A stretch of DNA of 64,000 bases from Imhoffiella purpurea (GTDB taxonomy: Bacteria > Pseudomonadota > Gammaproteobacteria > Chromatiales > Chromatiaceae), in the NCBI RefSeq assembly GCF_000585215.1, contig NZ_AONC01000002.1:1-64000 (forward strand). Reading direction: 5' to 3'. Under the pieces are notes generated by a model. That model was not told where the DNA came from. It did no database searches and saw nothing but the letters and a program-made list of their open reading frames with translations. Of the stretch, positions 24,744 through 34,455 are shown one piece after another. Numbering within the stretch: position 1 is the first letter of the stretch; each line of letters opens with the position of its first letter. Made by a program: the position numbers and the translations under genes.

Positions 24744-25382
24744 TCAGCCGCGCACGGCGCTGGCGCCGAACATCGAATAGCGACGCTCGACGCCGTCGGT
24801 ATCGGGCTTGACCAGGCGATGCGCGGTCTCCACCCGTACCTGCTCCAGACCGGCTGCGGCGAGCATCTCGGCGATCCGCTCGCGGTCGAAACCATGGTGA
24901 CAGACGCCCTCGTGGTCGGCGTGGAAGCTGCCGTCCTCGAGATCCAGGTCGACCAGGAAGAGCATTCCCCCGGGGACCAGCAGATCCGCGAAACGCTCGA
25001 TCATAGCGGCAACGTCGGGCACGTGGTGCAGTGCCATCGCCGAATGGATCAGATCGAAGCCACTGGCCGGTGCCGGCTCGTCGACCAGATCGACCCGGCG
25101 GATGTGGAGGTTGTCGACCCCGGCGGCCAGCCGCTTGGCCTCGAGCTCGGCGAGCATCGCGGGACTGCTGTCCCAGCCCTCGACCTCCGCAACCTCTGCA
25201 GCGAGCGCAAGCGCGGCCAGACCGGTGCCGCAACCGTAGTCGAGCACCCGCATCCCCGGGCGCAGGGCACAATGATCGGCCAGGGCGAGGCGGACCGCTC
25301 GGGCGAGCTCCTGGATCAGCGGATTCTCGTCCCAGGTCGGGGCGGCCTGTTCGAAATCGGTACGCGGATAGGGATTGGACAT
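24744..25382 (-). CDS. Class I SAM-dependent methyltransferase
   Basis: 212 residues. A short N-terminal helix pair is followed by the SAM-binding glycine motif VLDYGCGTGLAALALA, the acidic EGWDSSPAML at strand 2, FDLIHSAMALHHV (motif after strand 4) and LLVPGGMLFLVDLDLEDGSFH. The HHGFDR and FGASAVRG segments are near the end. The substrate is unknown; the general shape is of UbiE/Methyltransf_11 small-molecule enzymes. It sits between an AraC regulator (minus strand, 84 bases upstream) and the yaiI remnant, so the AraC protein may regulate it. Confidence 0.88.
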   Translation of the reverse strand: MSNPYPRTDFEQAAPTWDENPLIQELARAVRLALADHCALRPGMRVLDYGCGTGLAALALAAEVAEVEGWDSSPAMLAELEAKRLAAGVDNLHIRRVDLVDEPAPASGFDLIHSAMALHHVPDVAAMIERFADLLVPGGMLFLVDLDLEDGSFHADHEGVCHHGFDRERIAEMLAAAGLEQVRVETAHRLVKPDTDGVERRYSMFGASAVRG

Positions 25383-25466
25383 GAGGATGATCTCCGATGG
25401 ATTGCGAGGAGCTCCAGGCTAGCGGACAACCGATCGGGAGAACCTTCACCACCGACGCAGCATCCG

Positions 25467-26360
25467 TCACCCGCGCCGCAATCGCGCCCGATAGCGACGC
25501 GGCGAGCATCCCTCGGCGACACGGAAGCGCGAGGCAAGGTGCGACGGCGAGGCGAAACCGCACTCGGCGGCGACCTCGGTGATCGAGCACTCGGTGTGCG
25601 CCAGCAGGGCACGGGCACGCGCCAGTCGCGAACGGTAGATCAACTCGCGCGAACTGCAGCCGAGCCGGGCGCTCAGCAGCCGATCCAGGGTGGCGCGCGA
25701 GACCCCGAGATGTGAGGCGATCGTCTCGCGCGACAGCGGCTCGGCGAGATGGGTCTCGACATAGACCACCGCCTGCTCGACCAGCCGCGCGGTCCGCGCG
25801 CTAGCCGGTCGCTCCGCCAAGGCGCGCAGACAGAGGTGCGCCAGCTGCTCGGCGAGCAGGCGCAGCATCGCCTCGCGGCCCGGCAGCCGCCCAAGGTGCT
25901 CGCGGGCGAGCCGCTCGGCGACCGCGAGTACCTCGTGTCCCTCGACCGGCTTGAGCATCGGTGCCCGCAACGCCTCGAGGTCGAGCTCCTGTGTGCTGGC
26001 CAGGGCAACGAGCCAAGAGTCCTCGACCAGCAGCACCAACTGGGTGGGCATGCCGCGCTGCGGCAATGGCCGGTGCATTCGCGCCGGAGGCAGCATCAGC
26101 ATACGACCGCGCTCGATCCTCAGTCGCCGACCCTCGACCTCCATCCATTGATCACCGTCGAGCACCACCAGGAACAGCCACTGCGGATGACGGTGCGATG
26201 TCGCAACGACCGGATCGGGGTCGATGGTGGGCGCGGCGTCGGCGATCAGCAGCGACAGTTCGTGACAATCGAAGGTCCGGCACGCGCAACGTGCCGGGAA
26301 GCGGTTCGTCGCGCCCTCATTCGGCGCGAGCGGCCCGGCTGAGCAGGGTGTCGAGGGCAT
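25467..26360 (-). CDS. AraC-family transcriptional regulator
   Basis: 297 residues if the ATG at 26360 is used, which overlaps the 3' end of yaiI by 44 bases; no start codon exists between the yaiI stop and the conserved domain. The N-terminal cupin-like ligand domain includes [22 protein letters not shown] and [16 protein letters not shown]. The C-terminal part has the two AraC helix-turn-helix units: [20 protein letters not shown] and the more conserved [21 protein letters not shown]. The His-rich N-terminal strand (HRHPQW) is typical of sugar- or aromatic-sensing members. Likely target: the methyltransferase downstream (inference). Confidence 0.85.
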   Translation of the reverse strand: MPSTPCSAGPLAPNEGATNRFPARCACRTFDCHELSLLIADAAPTIDPDPVVATSHRHPQWLFLVVLDGDQWMEVEGRRLRIERGRMLMLPPARMHRPLPQRGMPTQLVLLVEDSWLVALASTQELDLEALRAPMLKPVEGHEVLAVAERLAREHLGRLPGREAMLRLLAEQLAHLCLRALAERPASARTARLVEQAVVYVETHLAEPLSRETIASHLGVSRATLDRLLSARLGCSSRELIYRSRLARARALLAHTECSITEVAAECGFASPSHLASRFRVAEGCSPRRYRARLRRG

Positions 26361-26772
26361 TGGCGAATGCCTGGCGATCGCGCGCGTCGAGCGCCGCCGG
26401 TCCGCCGGTCTGGACACCGGTGGAGCGCAGTGTCTCCATGAAGTCGCGCATGTTGAGACGCTCGCGGATGTTCTCCTTGGTATACATCTGTCCCCGCGGA
26501 TTCAAGGCGAGCCCATCCTTGGCGATGACTTCGGCGGCCAGCGGGATGTCGGCGGTGACGACCAGATCGCCCGGCTCCAGGCGCCGGACGATCTCGTTGT
26601 CGGCGACGTCGAAGCCGGCGCCGACCCGGATGCTGTCGATCAGACGCGAGGGCGGCACGCTCATCGGCTGATTGGCGACCAGGGTCAGCCGAACCCCGAC
26701 ACGCTCGGCCGCGCGAAAGAGGATCTCCTTGATCGCCTTGGGACAGGCATCGGCGTCGACCCAGATCCGCAT
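26317..26772 (-). CDS. yaiI: YaiI/YqxD family protein (UPF0178, DUF188)
   Basis: 151 residues from [20 protein letters not shown] at 26772; longer frames add Arg/Gly-rich nonsense. The family marks [43 protein letters not shown] and [20 protein letters not shown] are all present. It has a PIN-like or NYN-like nuclease fold predicted from the Asp pattern (DADACP, ADNEIV, TADIPL); the cellular role is not established. A copy of the NPRGQ to ENIRE region is found 1.8 kb away as a remnant. Confidence 0.92.
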   Translation of the reverse strand: MRIWVDADACPKAIKEILFRAAERVGVRLTLVANQPMSVPPSRLIDSIRVGAGFDVADNEIVRRLEPGDLVVTADIPLAAEVIAKDGLALNPRGQMYTKENIRERLNMRDFMETLRSTGVQTGGPAALDARDRQAFANALDTLLSRAARAE

Positions 26773-26774
26773 CC

Positions 26775-27104
26775 CTACTCCTGCACCAGGATCCAGGGCC
26801 TGACCACCAGTGCCCAGAGACTCGCATCGGCCTGGAGCCAGGCGCGAGCCTGATCGTCGCCGACCCGGGCGATGGCGCCCCGCTCCATCTCGGCGGCGAC
26901 GCCCTGAGCATCGTCTCGGGTGAATCGCTGACCCATCTCGACCAGATCCAGGTCGGCGCTCACCCAAATGACCGTCCCCTGGGCGAAGAAGCGCTGAAGC
27001 TCGGTCCAGGCGATCCGTGCCGTCTCCTGGTTGAGCTTGACGCGCTCGAGCTCCAGCGGATCCATGTCCGGCTGGGAATCGGCCTGAGGATCAATCGGCT
27101 GCAT
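26775..27104 (-). CDS. DUF2288 family protein
   Basis: 109 residues from an ATG at 27104, overlapping the glgB stop by 14 bases; a later ATG at 27065 is possible. The conserved core is [32 protein letters not shown], as in DUF2288. The stop is two bases before the yaiI start, so glgB, this gene, yaiI and the AraC gene lie head to tail. Function unknown. Confidence 0.75.
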   Translation of the reverse strand: MQPIDPQADSQPDMDPLELERVKLNQETARIAWTELQRFFAQGTVIWVSADLDLVEMGQRFTRDDAQGVAAEMERGAIARVGDDQARAWLQADASLWALVVRPWILVQE

Positions 27105-29367
27105 CGGTCCCATCCGCATCCATGGCATCCTGCTCGGTGTCCGGATCGGCCGGCTCCTCGTCACCGGTCTCGGGACCGGATTCGTGGACCAGGATGAGAC
27201 CGGCCAGCGGCGGCAGCGAGATCGGCAGCGAATGTGGACGCCCCATCCAGCTCAGGGGCTCGGATTCGATGCCGCCCTGATTGCCGACGTTGCTGCCGCC
27301 ATAGATCTCGGCGTCCGAGTTGATGGCCTCGCGGTAGAAGCCGGGCTCGGGCACGCCGATGCGGTAGTTGTTGCGCGGCACCGGGGTGAAGTTGAACACC
27401 GCGGCGACCACCTCCTTCCCGGACTGGGATTTGCGGACATAGCTCAGCACCGACTGAGAGCTGTCGTGACAGTCGATCCATTCGAATCCGGAGGGATCGA
27501 AATCCACGTCGTGCAAAGGGGTGTGATCGCGGTAGACCACATTGAGATCCGCGACCAGCTGCTGCAGCCCCAGATGCGGCGGGCGCTCGAGCAGGTCCCA
27601 GTCGAGCGACTCGGCGAAGTTCCACTCGCGCCCCTGACCGAACTCGCAGCCCTGGAACAGCAACTTCTTGCCGGGGTAGCTGAACATGAAGGTATAGAGC
27701 AGACGCAGGCTGGCGAACTTCTGCCAGGCGTCGCCCGGCATCTTGTCGAGCATGGAACGTTTGCCGTGGACCACCTCGTCGTGGGAGAAGGGCAGGACGA
27801 AGTTCTCGGTGAAGGCGTAAAGCAGGCCGAAGGTCAGCAGATCGTGGTGGAAGTGGCGATAGATGGGATCCTTCTGCATGTAGGACAGGGTGTCGTGCAT
27901 CCAGCCCATGTTCCATTTCATGCTGAATCCCAGACCGCCGAGATAGGTCGGGCGCGAGACCGCCGGCCAGGCGGTCGATTCCTCGGCGATCATGAGACTG
28001 CCCGGATGCTGCTCGTGGGTGACGCTGTTGAGCTCGCGGATGAAGTCCACCGCCTCCAGATTCTCGTTGCCGCCGTACTTGTTGGGGATCCATTCGCCCG
28101 GATTGCGCGAGTAGTCCAGGTAGAGCATGGAGGCGACCGCATCCACCCGCAGACCGTCGATGTGGAACTCTTCGAGCCAATAAAGGGCACTGGAGAGCAG
28201 AAAGTTCTTCACCTCGTTGCGGCCGAAGTTGAAGATGAGCGTCCCCCAGTCCTTGTGCTCGCCCATGCGCGGATCGGCGTGCTCGTAGAGCGCGGTACCG
28301 TCGAACTGGGCCAGGGCATAGGCGTCTTTGGGGAAGTGGGCCGGGACCCAGTCGAGCAGCACCCCGATGCCCTGACGGTGGAAGTAGTCGACGAAGAAAC
28401 GGAAGTCGTCGGGCGATCCAAAGCGCGCGGTCGGGGCGAAATAGCCGGTGCACTGGTAGCCCCAGGAGGCATCCAGGGGATGCTCGGTGATGGGCAGCAG
28501 CTCGATGTGGGTGAAGCCGAGCTTGATTACGTAGTCGGCGATCTCCTTCGCCAGCACCCGGTAGTTGAGGAAGCGTCCGTCGGTCGACTGGCGCCAGGAA
28601 CCGAGATGCACCTCGTAGACCGACATGGGCCGATGCTGCCAGTCGACATCGGCACGCTGGGTCATCCAGTCCTCGTCGGCCCAGCGGAAACTGCTGTCGG
28701 GAGCGATCAGACCGGCGGTCTGGGGACGCTCCTGGAAGGCCTGACCATAGGGGTCGATCTTGACATGGATGTTGGTGTGCTGGTCGCGGATCTCGTACTT
28801 GTAGAAGCCGCCGCGCGCAAGTCCCGGGATGAAGAGCTCCCAGACGCCGGTCCCGCCGCGCACCCGCATCGGATGGGCGCGTCCGTCCCAGGCATTGAAA
28901 TCGCCGACCACGCTGATGCGCGCGGCGTTGGGCGCCCAGACTGCGAACTGGATTCCGGGCACGCCGTCGACCTCGGCCGCGTGCGAGCCGAGCAGACGGT
29001 AGGCATGCCAGTGGCGGCCCTCGCCGAACAGATGCAGATCGAAATCCGACAGCTGCTGGGCAAAGCAGTAGGGATCGTAGGTCAGATATTTGGTTCCCCC
29101 CTGATCCTCCCATTCGATCCGATAGCGCGGAGGCAGCTGGGAGCCGTCCCCTTCCCAGACGAAGAGATCGGTTCCCTCGACTCGCGTCATGGGCTCTCCG
29201 GATTCGGCCAGGGTCACCCGCTCGGCGAGCGGCAGGAAGACCCGAACGACCGTCCGCCCTTCCTCGTCGTGCCGACCCAGTACCTCGAAGGGATCGTGAT
29301 GGCGCGCCTCGACGATGCGCAGCAAGGGTTCCGGGAGATTGGGTGAGGAGCCATGTGCGGTTGCCAT
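27091..29367 (-). CDS. glgB: 1,4-alpha-glucan branching enzyme GlgB
   Basis: 758 residues from the ATG at 29367, with GAGGA 11 bases upstream; a TTG at 29385 would lie inside the ribosome site and is rejected. Order: an N-terminal N1/CBM48 part (about 20-120), CBM48 (about 130-220, [14 protein letters not shown]), and a GH13 catalytic barrel with the nucleophile region [15 protein letters not shown], the acid EEST, and [12 protein letters not shown]-terminal all-beta domain completes it. It makes alpha-1,6 branches in glycogen. It is divergent from glgC (262 bases between), and together they form a glycogen synthesis pair; no glgA or glgP is present here. Confidence 0.95.
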   Translation of the reverse strand: MATAHGSSPNLPEPLLRIVEARHHDPFEVLGRHDEEGRTVVRVFLPLAERVTLAESGEPMTRVEGTDLFVWEGDGSQLPPRYRIEWEDQGGTKYLTYDPYCFAQQLSDFDLHLFGEGRHWHAYRLLGSHAAEVDGVPGIQFAVWAPNAARISVVGDFNAWDGRAHPMRVRGGTGVWELFIPGLARGGFYKYEIRDQHTNIHVKIDPYGQAFQERPQTAGLIAPDSSFRWADEDWMTQRADVDWQHRPMSVYEVHLGSWRQSTDGRFLNYRVLAKEIADYVIKLGFTHIELLPITEHPLDASWGYQCTGYFAPTARFGSPDDFRFFVDYFHRQGIGVLLDWVPAHFPKDAYALAQFDGTALYEHADPRMGEHKDWGTLIFNFGRNEVKNFLLSSALYWLEEFHIDGLRVDAVASMLYLDYSRNPGEWIPNKYGGNENLEAVDFIRELNSVTHEQHPGSLMIAEESTAWPAVSRPTYLGGLGFSMKWNMGWMHDTLSYMQKDPIYRHFHHDLLTFGLLYAFTENFVLPFSHDEVVHGKRSMLDKMPGDAWQKFASLRLLYTFMFSYPGKKLLFQGCEFGQGREWNFAESLDWDLLERPPHLGLQQLVADLNVVYRDHTPLHDVDFDPSGFEWIDCHDSSQSVLSYVRKSQSGKEVVAAVFNFTPVPRNNYRIGVPEPGFYREAINSDAEIYGGSNVGNQGGIESEPLSWMGRPHSLPISLPPLAGLILVHESGPETGDEEPADPDTEQDAMDADGTDAAD

Positions 29368-29568
29368 GTCGTTCGTGTTCCTCAATTGGGTGTCAGGTAA
29401 TCGTTGGGTGTCAGAGCATCGCTGCCGGATCGTAGGACATCGATCCTGTGAGCGGGTCGGTGAAATCAGGCTGGCTCAGGCATCGTCCCAGGCGCGACGA
29501 AACCCAGAGTGATCCGATGGATCTCCAATGCCGCCCCGATCCCGATAATCAGGGGGTTTGAGTTGCGC

Positions 29569-29597
29569 TTGATGGTACCATAAGGCCGCTCTGATAT
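29569..29597 (+). promoter_or_regulatory. Weak candidate promoter for glgC
   Basis: TTGATG (29569-29574), a 17-base spacer, TGATAT (29592-29597), about 30 bases before the glgC ATG. Only moderate agreement with sigma-70. Confidence 0.3.
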
Positions 29598-29629
29598 ATG
29601 CTGCTGCGTCATCCATGACAGGAGGATTT

Positions 29630-30901
29630 ATGCCCCACACAAACCCCAGGTTCATCAGCCGCCTGACGCGCAATACATTGGCGCTGATCCTGGCAGGGGG
29701 GCGGGGTTCCCGACTCAAGCACCTGACCGCCTGGCGCTCCAAACCCGCCGTGCCGTTCGGCGGCAAATTCCGAATCATCGATTTTCCGCTCTCCAACTGC
29801 CTCAATTCGGGCATCCGACAGATCGGCGTGCTCACCCAGTACAAGGCGCACTCCCTGATCCTTCACATTCAGAAGGGCTGGGGATTCCTGCGCGGCGAAT
29901 TCGGCGAGTTCGTCGAGCTCTGGCCTGCCCAGCAACGGGTCGCCGAAACGGCCTGGTATGCCGGCACCGCCGACGCCGTCTTCCAGAACCTGGACATCAT
30001 CCGCGACCACAATCCGGACTACATCCTGGTCCTTGCCGGCGATCACATCTACAAGATGGACTATGGCGCCATGATCGCCCACCATGTCGAAAGCGGGGCC
30101 GACATGACCGTCGGCTGCCTGGAAGTCGAGGTGGAGCGCGCCCGCGAGTTCGGCGTCATGTCGGTCGACGAGGAAAACCGGGTGACGAGCTTCGCCGAAA
30201 AGCCGGACAACCCGGAGCCCATCCCGGGCACCACGGACCGCTGCCTGGCCTCGATGGGGATCTACGTCTTCAACAAGGGATTCCTCTTCGAGCAGCTCTT
30301 CAAGGACGCGGGAACGCCCGGCTCCAGTCACGATTTCGGCAAGGACATCATTCCTGCCGTGATCAAGCTCTACCGAGTCATGGCCTACACCTTCCGCGAC
30401 CCCAAGAGCGGCGAGCAGTCCTACTGGCGCGACGTGGGTACCCTGGACGCCTTCTGGGAGGCCAACCTGGAGCTGATCGGCGTCACCCCGCCGCTGAACC
30501 TGTACGACAAGAACTGGCCGATCTGGACCTATCAGGAACAGCTGCCGCCGGCCAAGTTCGTCTTCGACGACGAGGACCGCCGCGGCATGGCGGTGGATTC
30601 CATGGTCTCGGGCGGATGCATCATCTCCGGGGCGACCGTGCGCCATTCGCTGCTGTTCTCGAGCGTGCGGGCGAATTCGTACGCCGAGATCTCCGATTCG
30701 GTCATCCTGCCCGATGTGGACATCGGACGGAACTGCATCATCCGCAACGCGGTCCTAGACCGCTACTGCCAAGTCCCCGAGGGGACCCAGATCGGCGTGG
30801 ATCCCGAGGCCGATCGCAAGGCGGGCTTTTATGTCAGCGAGGGCGGCATCACATTGGTGACGCCCGAGATGCTCGGCCAGGAGGCCAACCACGTTCGCTG
30901 A
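29630..30901 (+). CDS. glgC: Glucose-1-phosphate adenylyltransferase
   Basis: 423 residues from MPHTNPRF at 29630, directly after a perfect AGGAGG site. The nucleotidyltransferase domain starts with [22 protein letters not shown], then [28 protein letters not shown] and [11 protein letters not shown]. The C-terminal half is a left-handed parallel beta-helix ([13 protein letters not shown]). It produces ADP-glucose for glycogen and is normally allosterically activated by fructose bisphosphate or similar. It is divergent from glgB; followed by a hairpin and then thiS. Confidence 0.96.
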   Translation: MPHTNPRFISRLTRNTLALILAGGRGSRLKHLTAWRSKPAVPFGGKFRIIDFPLSNCLNSGIRQIGVLTQYKAHSLILHIQKGWGFLRGEFGEFVELWPAQQRVAETAWYAGTADAVFQNLDIIRDHNPDYILVLAGDHIYKMDYGAMIAHHVESGADMTVGCLEVEVERAREFGVMSVDEENRVTSFAEKPDNPEPIPGTTDRCLASMGIYVFNKGFLFEQLFKDAGTPGSSHDFGKDIIPAVIKLYRVMAYTFRDPKSGEQSYWRDVGTLDAFWEANLELIGVTPPLNLYDKNWPIWTYQEQLPPAKFVFDDEDRRGMAVDSMVSGGCIISGATVRHSLLFSSVRANSYAEISDSVILPDVDIGRNCIIRNAVLDRYCQVPEGTQIGVDPEADRKAGFYVSEGGITLVTPEMLGQEANHVR

Positions 30902-30942
30902 CCCGCCGTGCCGGGACTCGGTCCCGGGTACTGATCCGCGTG

Positions 30943-30964
30943 GAGGCCGCCGCCCGGCGGCCTC
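30943..30964 (+). terminator. Terminator-like hairpin after glgC
   Basis: GAGGCCGCC (30943-30951), loop GCCC, GGCGGCCTC (30956-30964), then GTTCC. A perfect 9-base stem, but the T run is short, so termination is probable rather than sure. Confidence 0.5.
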
Positions 30965-30987
30965 GTTCCAGAACGACCGGAGTCGAG

Positions 30988-31188
30988 ATGCACATCCTTC
31001 TCAATGGAGAGCCCATGGAGATCGCCGAGGGCGCTCTCATGTCGGATCTCGTCGAGCAACTGGCGCTCGGCGGCCAGCGCTTCGCGATCGAAGTCAACGC
31101 CGAACTGGTCCCACGCAGCCGCTTCGCCGAACATCGGCTCGAGCCCGACGACAAGGTCGAGATCATCCAGGCAGTCGGTGGGGGCTAG
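30988..31188 (+). CDS. thiS: Sulfur carrier protein ThiS
   Basis: 66 residues, ubiquitin-like. It starts [20 protein letters not shown], includes the [17 protein letters not shown] strand and ends with the carrier Gly-Gly-Gly that is adenylated and thiocarboxylated. It donates sulfur to ThiG for the thiazole of thiamine. It is followed 55 bases later by thiG. Confidence 0.93.
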   Translation: MHILLNGEPMEIAEGALMSDLVEQLALGGQRFAIEVNAELVPRSRFAEHRLEPDDKVEIIQAVGGG

Positions 31189-31243
31189 CGCCATTCCCCT
31201 TCATCGCCCCACATCGCACAGTCAACACCAGCGCAGGAAATCC

Positions 31244-32044
31244 ATGTCCCAAGAAGACAACCAGACCAACGACCGACTGCTGATCGCCGGCCGCGAATAC
31301 CGCTCGCGCCTCCTCGTCGGCACCGGCAAGTACAAGGATATGGACGAAACGGCCCGGGCCATCGAGGCCAGCGGCGCCGAGATCGTCACCGTCGCCGTCC
31401 GCCGCACCAACCTGGGCCAGAACCCGGGCGAGCCCAACATCCTGGACGTCCTCTCTCCCGAGCGCTATACCATCCTGCCCAACACGGCCGGCTGCTACGA
31501 CGCCGAGACCGCCGTGCGCACCTGCAAGCTGGCGCGCGAGCTCCTCGACGGACACACGCTGGTCAAGCTCGAGGTCCTGGGCGACGAGAAGACCCTGTTC
31601 CCGGACGTCATGGCCACGATCGAGGCGGCCAAGGTGCTGGTCGAGGACGGATTCGACGTCATGGTCTACACCAACGACGACCCCATCGTGGCGCGCGAGC
31701 TGGAGTCCATCGGCTGCGTCGCCGTCATGCCCCTGGCCGCCCCCATCGGCTCGGGCCTGGGGATCCGCAATCCGCTGAACATCCTGACCATCGTCGAGAA
31801 CGCCAAGGTCCCGGTGCTGGTCGATGCCGGCGTGGGCACCGCCTCCGACGCGGCCGAGGCGATGGAGCTGGGCTGCGACGGCGTGCTCATGAACACCGCC
31901 ATCGCCGCAGCCAGGGACCCGGTGCTCATGGCCAGCGCCATGCGCAAGGGGATCGAGGCCGGACGCGAGGCATTCCTGGCCGGACGCATGCCGGCCAAGC
32001 GCTTCGCCTCGGCCTCGTCGCCGATCGAAGGACTCTTCTTCTGA
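31244..32044 (+). CDS. thiG: Thiazole synthase ThiG
   Basis: 266 residues from an ATG at 31244 with GCAGGAAA upstream. Family features: [34 protein letters not shown], the catalytic Lys region [28 protein letters not shown], and [25 protein letters not shown]. It forms the thiazole phosphate from DXP, ThiS-thiocarboxylate and dehydroglycine. The operon continues to trmB 49 bases on, an order common in proteobacteria. Confidence 0.96.
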   Translation: MSQEDNQTNDRLLIAGREYRSRLLVGTGKYKDMDETARAIEASGAEIVTVAVRRTNLGQNPGEPNILDVLSPERYTILPNTAGCYDAETAVRTCKLARELLDGHTLVKLEVLGDEKTLFPDVMATIEAAKVLVEDGFDVMVYTNDDPIVARELESIGCVAVMPLAAPIGSGLGIRNPLNILTIVENAKVPVLVDAGVGTASDAAEAMELGCDGVLMNTAIAAARDPVLMASAMRKGIEAGREAFLAGRMPAKRFASASSPIEGLFF

Positions 32045-32093
32045 AGCCTTTTGCACCGATGGACGGCCTCGAATCGAGGCCGATGGACCGACC

Positions 32094-32804
32094 GTGAATC
32101 CCTCCGAACCACCGCACAGCCCCTCGCGTCTGCGCGCCATCCGCAGCTTCGTCCTGCGCGAGGGGCGTCTCACCAGCGCCCAGGAGCGCGCCTTCGCCGA
32201 ACTCTGGCCCAGGTTCGGCGTGGACTGGCAGGCCGGGCGGACGATCGATCTCCCGGCCCTGTTCGGCAACGACCGGCCCGTCGTGCTGGAGATCGGTTTC
32301 GGCAACGGCGAGTCGCTCGCCCAGATGGCCGAGCAGGATCCGGAACGCAACTGGCTCGGGATCGAGGTGCATCGCCCGGGCGTCGGTCATCTGCTGCTCG
32401 AGATCGAGCGGCTGGGACTGACGAATCTGCGCGTCATGCGTCACGACGCGATCGAGGTGCTGACCCAGTCGATCCCCGACGCCAGTCTGGATCGGGTCCA
32501 GCTGTTCTTCCCCGACCCCTGGCCCAAGCGCAAGCACCACAAGCGCCGGATCCTCTCGCCCCGGATGGTCCAGCTGCTCTCCAGGGTCATGCGTCCGGGC
32601 GGCATCTTCCATGCCGCGACCGACTGGGAACCCTATGCCGAGCAGATGCTCGAGATCCTGGACTCGGCCCAGGACAGCTTCGTCAACACCGCCGGCCCCG
32701 GCCGCTATGCGCCACGTCCGGAATCCCGCCCCCCGACCAAGTTCGAGCAGCGCGGCGAGCGGCTCGGCCACCGGGTCTGCGATCTCCTCTATCGTCGGCT
32801 GTGA
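32094..32804 (+). CDS. trmB: tRNA (guanine-N7)-methyltransferase TrmB
   Basis: 236 residues from a GTG at 32094. SAM site VVLEIGFGNGESLAQMA, tRNA-contact region QLFFPDPWPKRKHHKRRIL and the C-terminal FEQRGERLGHRVCDLLYRR. It makes m7G46 in tRNA. The stop overlaps the fetA start as TGATG. Confidence 0.95.
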   Translation: MNPSEPPHSPSRLRAIRSFVLREGRLTSAQERAFAELWPRFGVDWQAGRTIDLPALFGNDRPVVLEIGFGNGESLAQMAEQDPERNWLGIEVHRPGVGHLLLEIERLGLTNLRVMRHDAIEVLTQSIPDASLDRVQLFFPDPWPKRKHHKRRILSPRMVQLLSRVMRPGGIFHAATDWEPYAEQMLEILDSAQDSFVNTAGPGRYAPRPESRPPTKFEQRGERLGHRVCDLLYRRL

Positions 32805-33415
32805 TGGCGAGTCTGCGCCTCTCGGGATTGCGTCACCGACTCCTCGAACCGGTCGAGCTGTCGCTCGAGTCCGGCGAGCTGGCGTTCGTCTCCGGCCCCT
32901 CGGGTTCGGGCAAGAGCCTGCTGCTGCGCGCCATCGCCGACCTGGATCCGCACGAGGGCGAGGCATGGATCGGCGACCAGGCACGCTCGTCCATGCCGGC
33001 CCCGGTCTGGCGGAGACGTGTCGGTTTCCTGCCCGCCGAGTCCTTCTGGTGGGCCGATCGGGTCGGCGAGCATCTACCACCCGCGGAACCGGCACTGAAG
33101 GACTGGCTGGAACGTCTCGGATTCGGGCCCGAGACGCTCGACTGGTCGATCGCCCGACTCTCGACCGGTGAACGCCAGCGTCTGTCGCTCGTCCGTCTCC
33201 TGGCCCAGCGGCCGGAGGTCCTGCTCCTCGACGAGCCGACCGCCAACCTGGACCCGAACAATCGCGACCGCGTCGAATCCCTGATCGAAGGCTATCGTCA
33301 GGACGCATCCGCCAGCCTGCTCTGGGTCAGCCACGATCCGGATCAGCGCCGACGGCTCGACGGCCGTTCCCTTCTGATCCGCGACGGACGCCTGGAACCC
33401 GAATCATGGGCATGA
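32804..33415 (+). CDS. fetA: ABC transporter ATP-binding protein FetA/YbbL
   Basis: 203 residues, short for an ATPase subunit as usual for FetA. Walker A is SGPSGSGKSLL, the signature LSTGERQRLSL and Walker B VLLLDEPTANLDP, followed by the H-loop LLWVSHDP. With the overlapping fetB it forms an ABC system linked to iron homeostasis in E. coli, where it is implicated in iron export. Confidence 0.9.
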   Translation: MASLRLSGLRHRLLEPVELSLESGELAFVSGPSGSGKSLLLRAIADLDPHEGEAWIGDQARSSMPAPVWRRRVGFLPAESFWWADRVGEHLPPAEPALKDWLERLGFGPETLDWSIARLSTGERQRLSLVRLLAQRPEVLLLDEPTANLDPNNRDRVESLIEGYRQDASASLLWVSHDPDQRRRLDGRSLLIRDGRLEPESWA

Positions 33416-34203
33416 TCCACCTGACGCCCTGGGACCTGGCCCTCGCGGCCTTGCTCGTCCTCTTGCTGGCGCTCATGTCCTGGCGGCTGCATCTGGGCGT
33501 CGAGCGGCGGATCCTGATCGCCGCGGCACGCAGCACGGTGCAGCTGATGCTCGTTGGTCTGGTACTGAAGGTCCTCTTCGCCCAGACCAGCCTGCCGCTC
33601 ATCGGGCTCATGGCCATGGTCATGCTCTCGGCCGCGGGCTTCGAGGTGATGCAGCGCCAGAAACGACGCTACCGAGGCATCTGGGGCTACGGGATCGGCG
33701 CCTTCTCCATGTTCCTGTCCTCCTTCACAGTGACCGTCCTTGCGCTCAATCTGGTCATCGGCGTCGAGCCCTGGTATCAGCCTCAGTATCTGATCCCGCT
33801 CCTGGGCATGCTGCTCGGCAATACCATGAACGGGGTGGCGATCGCACTGGAGAACCTGACCCGACAGGCCTGGGAGTCGCGCGGACGGATCGAGGCGAGA
33901 CTGCTGGCTGGCGGAACCTGGGAACAGGCGATCGGGGACATCCGACGCGACGCCCTGCGCTCCGGGCTCATCCCCATCGTCAACGCCATGGGCAGCGCCG
34001 GTCTGGTCAGCCTGCCGGGCATGATGACGGGCCAGATCCTCGCCGGCAGCCCGCCACTGGAGGCGGCCAAATACCAGCTGCTGATCATGTTCCTCATCTC
34101 GGGCGGCACGGGGCTCGGCTCGGTCGCGGCGGTCTGGCTCGGGTCGAGACGCCTGTTCGACGAGCGTCAGAGGCTACGTCTGGACCGTCTGCGCACCGTC
34201 TGA
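33406..34203 (+). CDS. fetB: FetB/YbbM family ABC permease
   Basis: 265 residues, about seven helices, overlapping fetA by ten bases. Typical strings are ARSTVQLMLVGLVLKVLF, LLGNTMNGVAIALENL and PGMMTGQILAGSPPLEAAKYQLLIMF. It forms the membrane part of the FetAB iron exporter. A small hairpin (AGGGTC-GAT-GACCCT, 34217-34231) follows the stop and may act as a weak terminator. Confidence 0.9.
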   Translation: MGMIHLTPWDLALAALLVLLLALMSWRLHLGVERRILIAAARSTVQLMLVGLVLKVLFAQTSLPLIGLMAMVMLSAAGFEVMQRQKRRYRGIWGYGIGAFSMFLSSFTVTVLALNLVIGVEPWYQPQYLIPLLGMLLGNTMNGVAIALENLTRQAWESRGRIEARLLAGGTWEQAIGDIRRDALRSGLIPIVNAMGSAGLVSLPGMMTGQILAGSPPLEAAKYQLLIMFLISGGTGLGSVAAVWLGSRRLFDERQRLRLDRLRTV

Positions 34204-34455
34204 AGCTATCCCAAGAAGGGTCGATGACCCTGTTCCGAATCCGGTAATCGGCTCCACACCCCATCGCCGATTGGCTCGGATACTGCCAGGCATCTGGTCT
34301 GCGGCAATTTCAATGCCCGAATAATTGACTAAATCAATCTATTAAATCCGTCTCCCTGCATTCTCTCAATGCTCGACTTCCGCTACTGTGTCTGCATTGT
34401 TGCGCCGCACAAACGCGAATGCGCTCGGCCTCGGCCGCTGGAGGAGACAGAAACG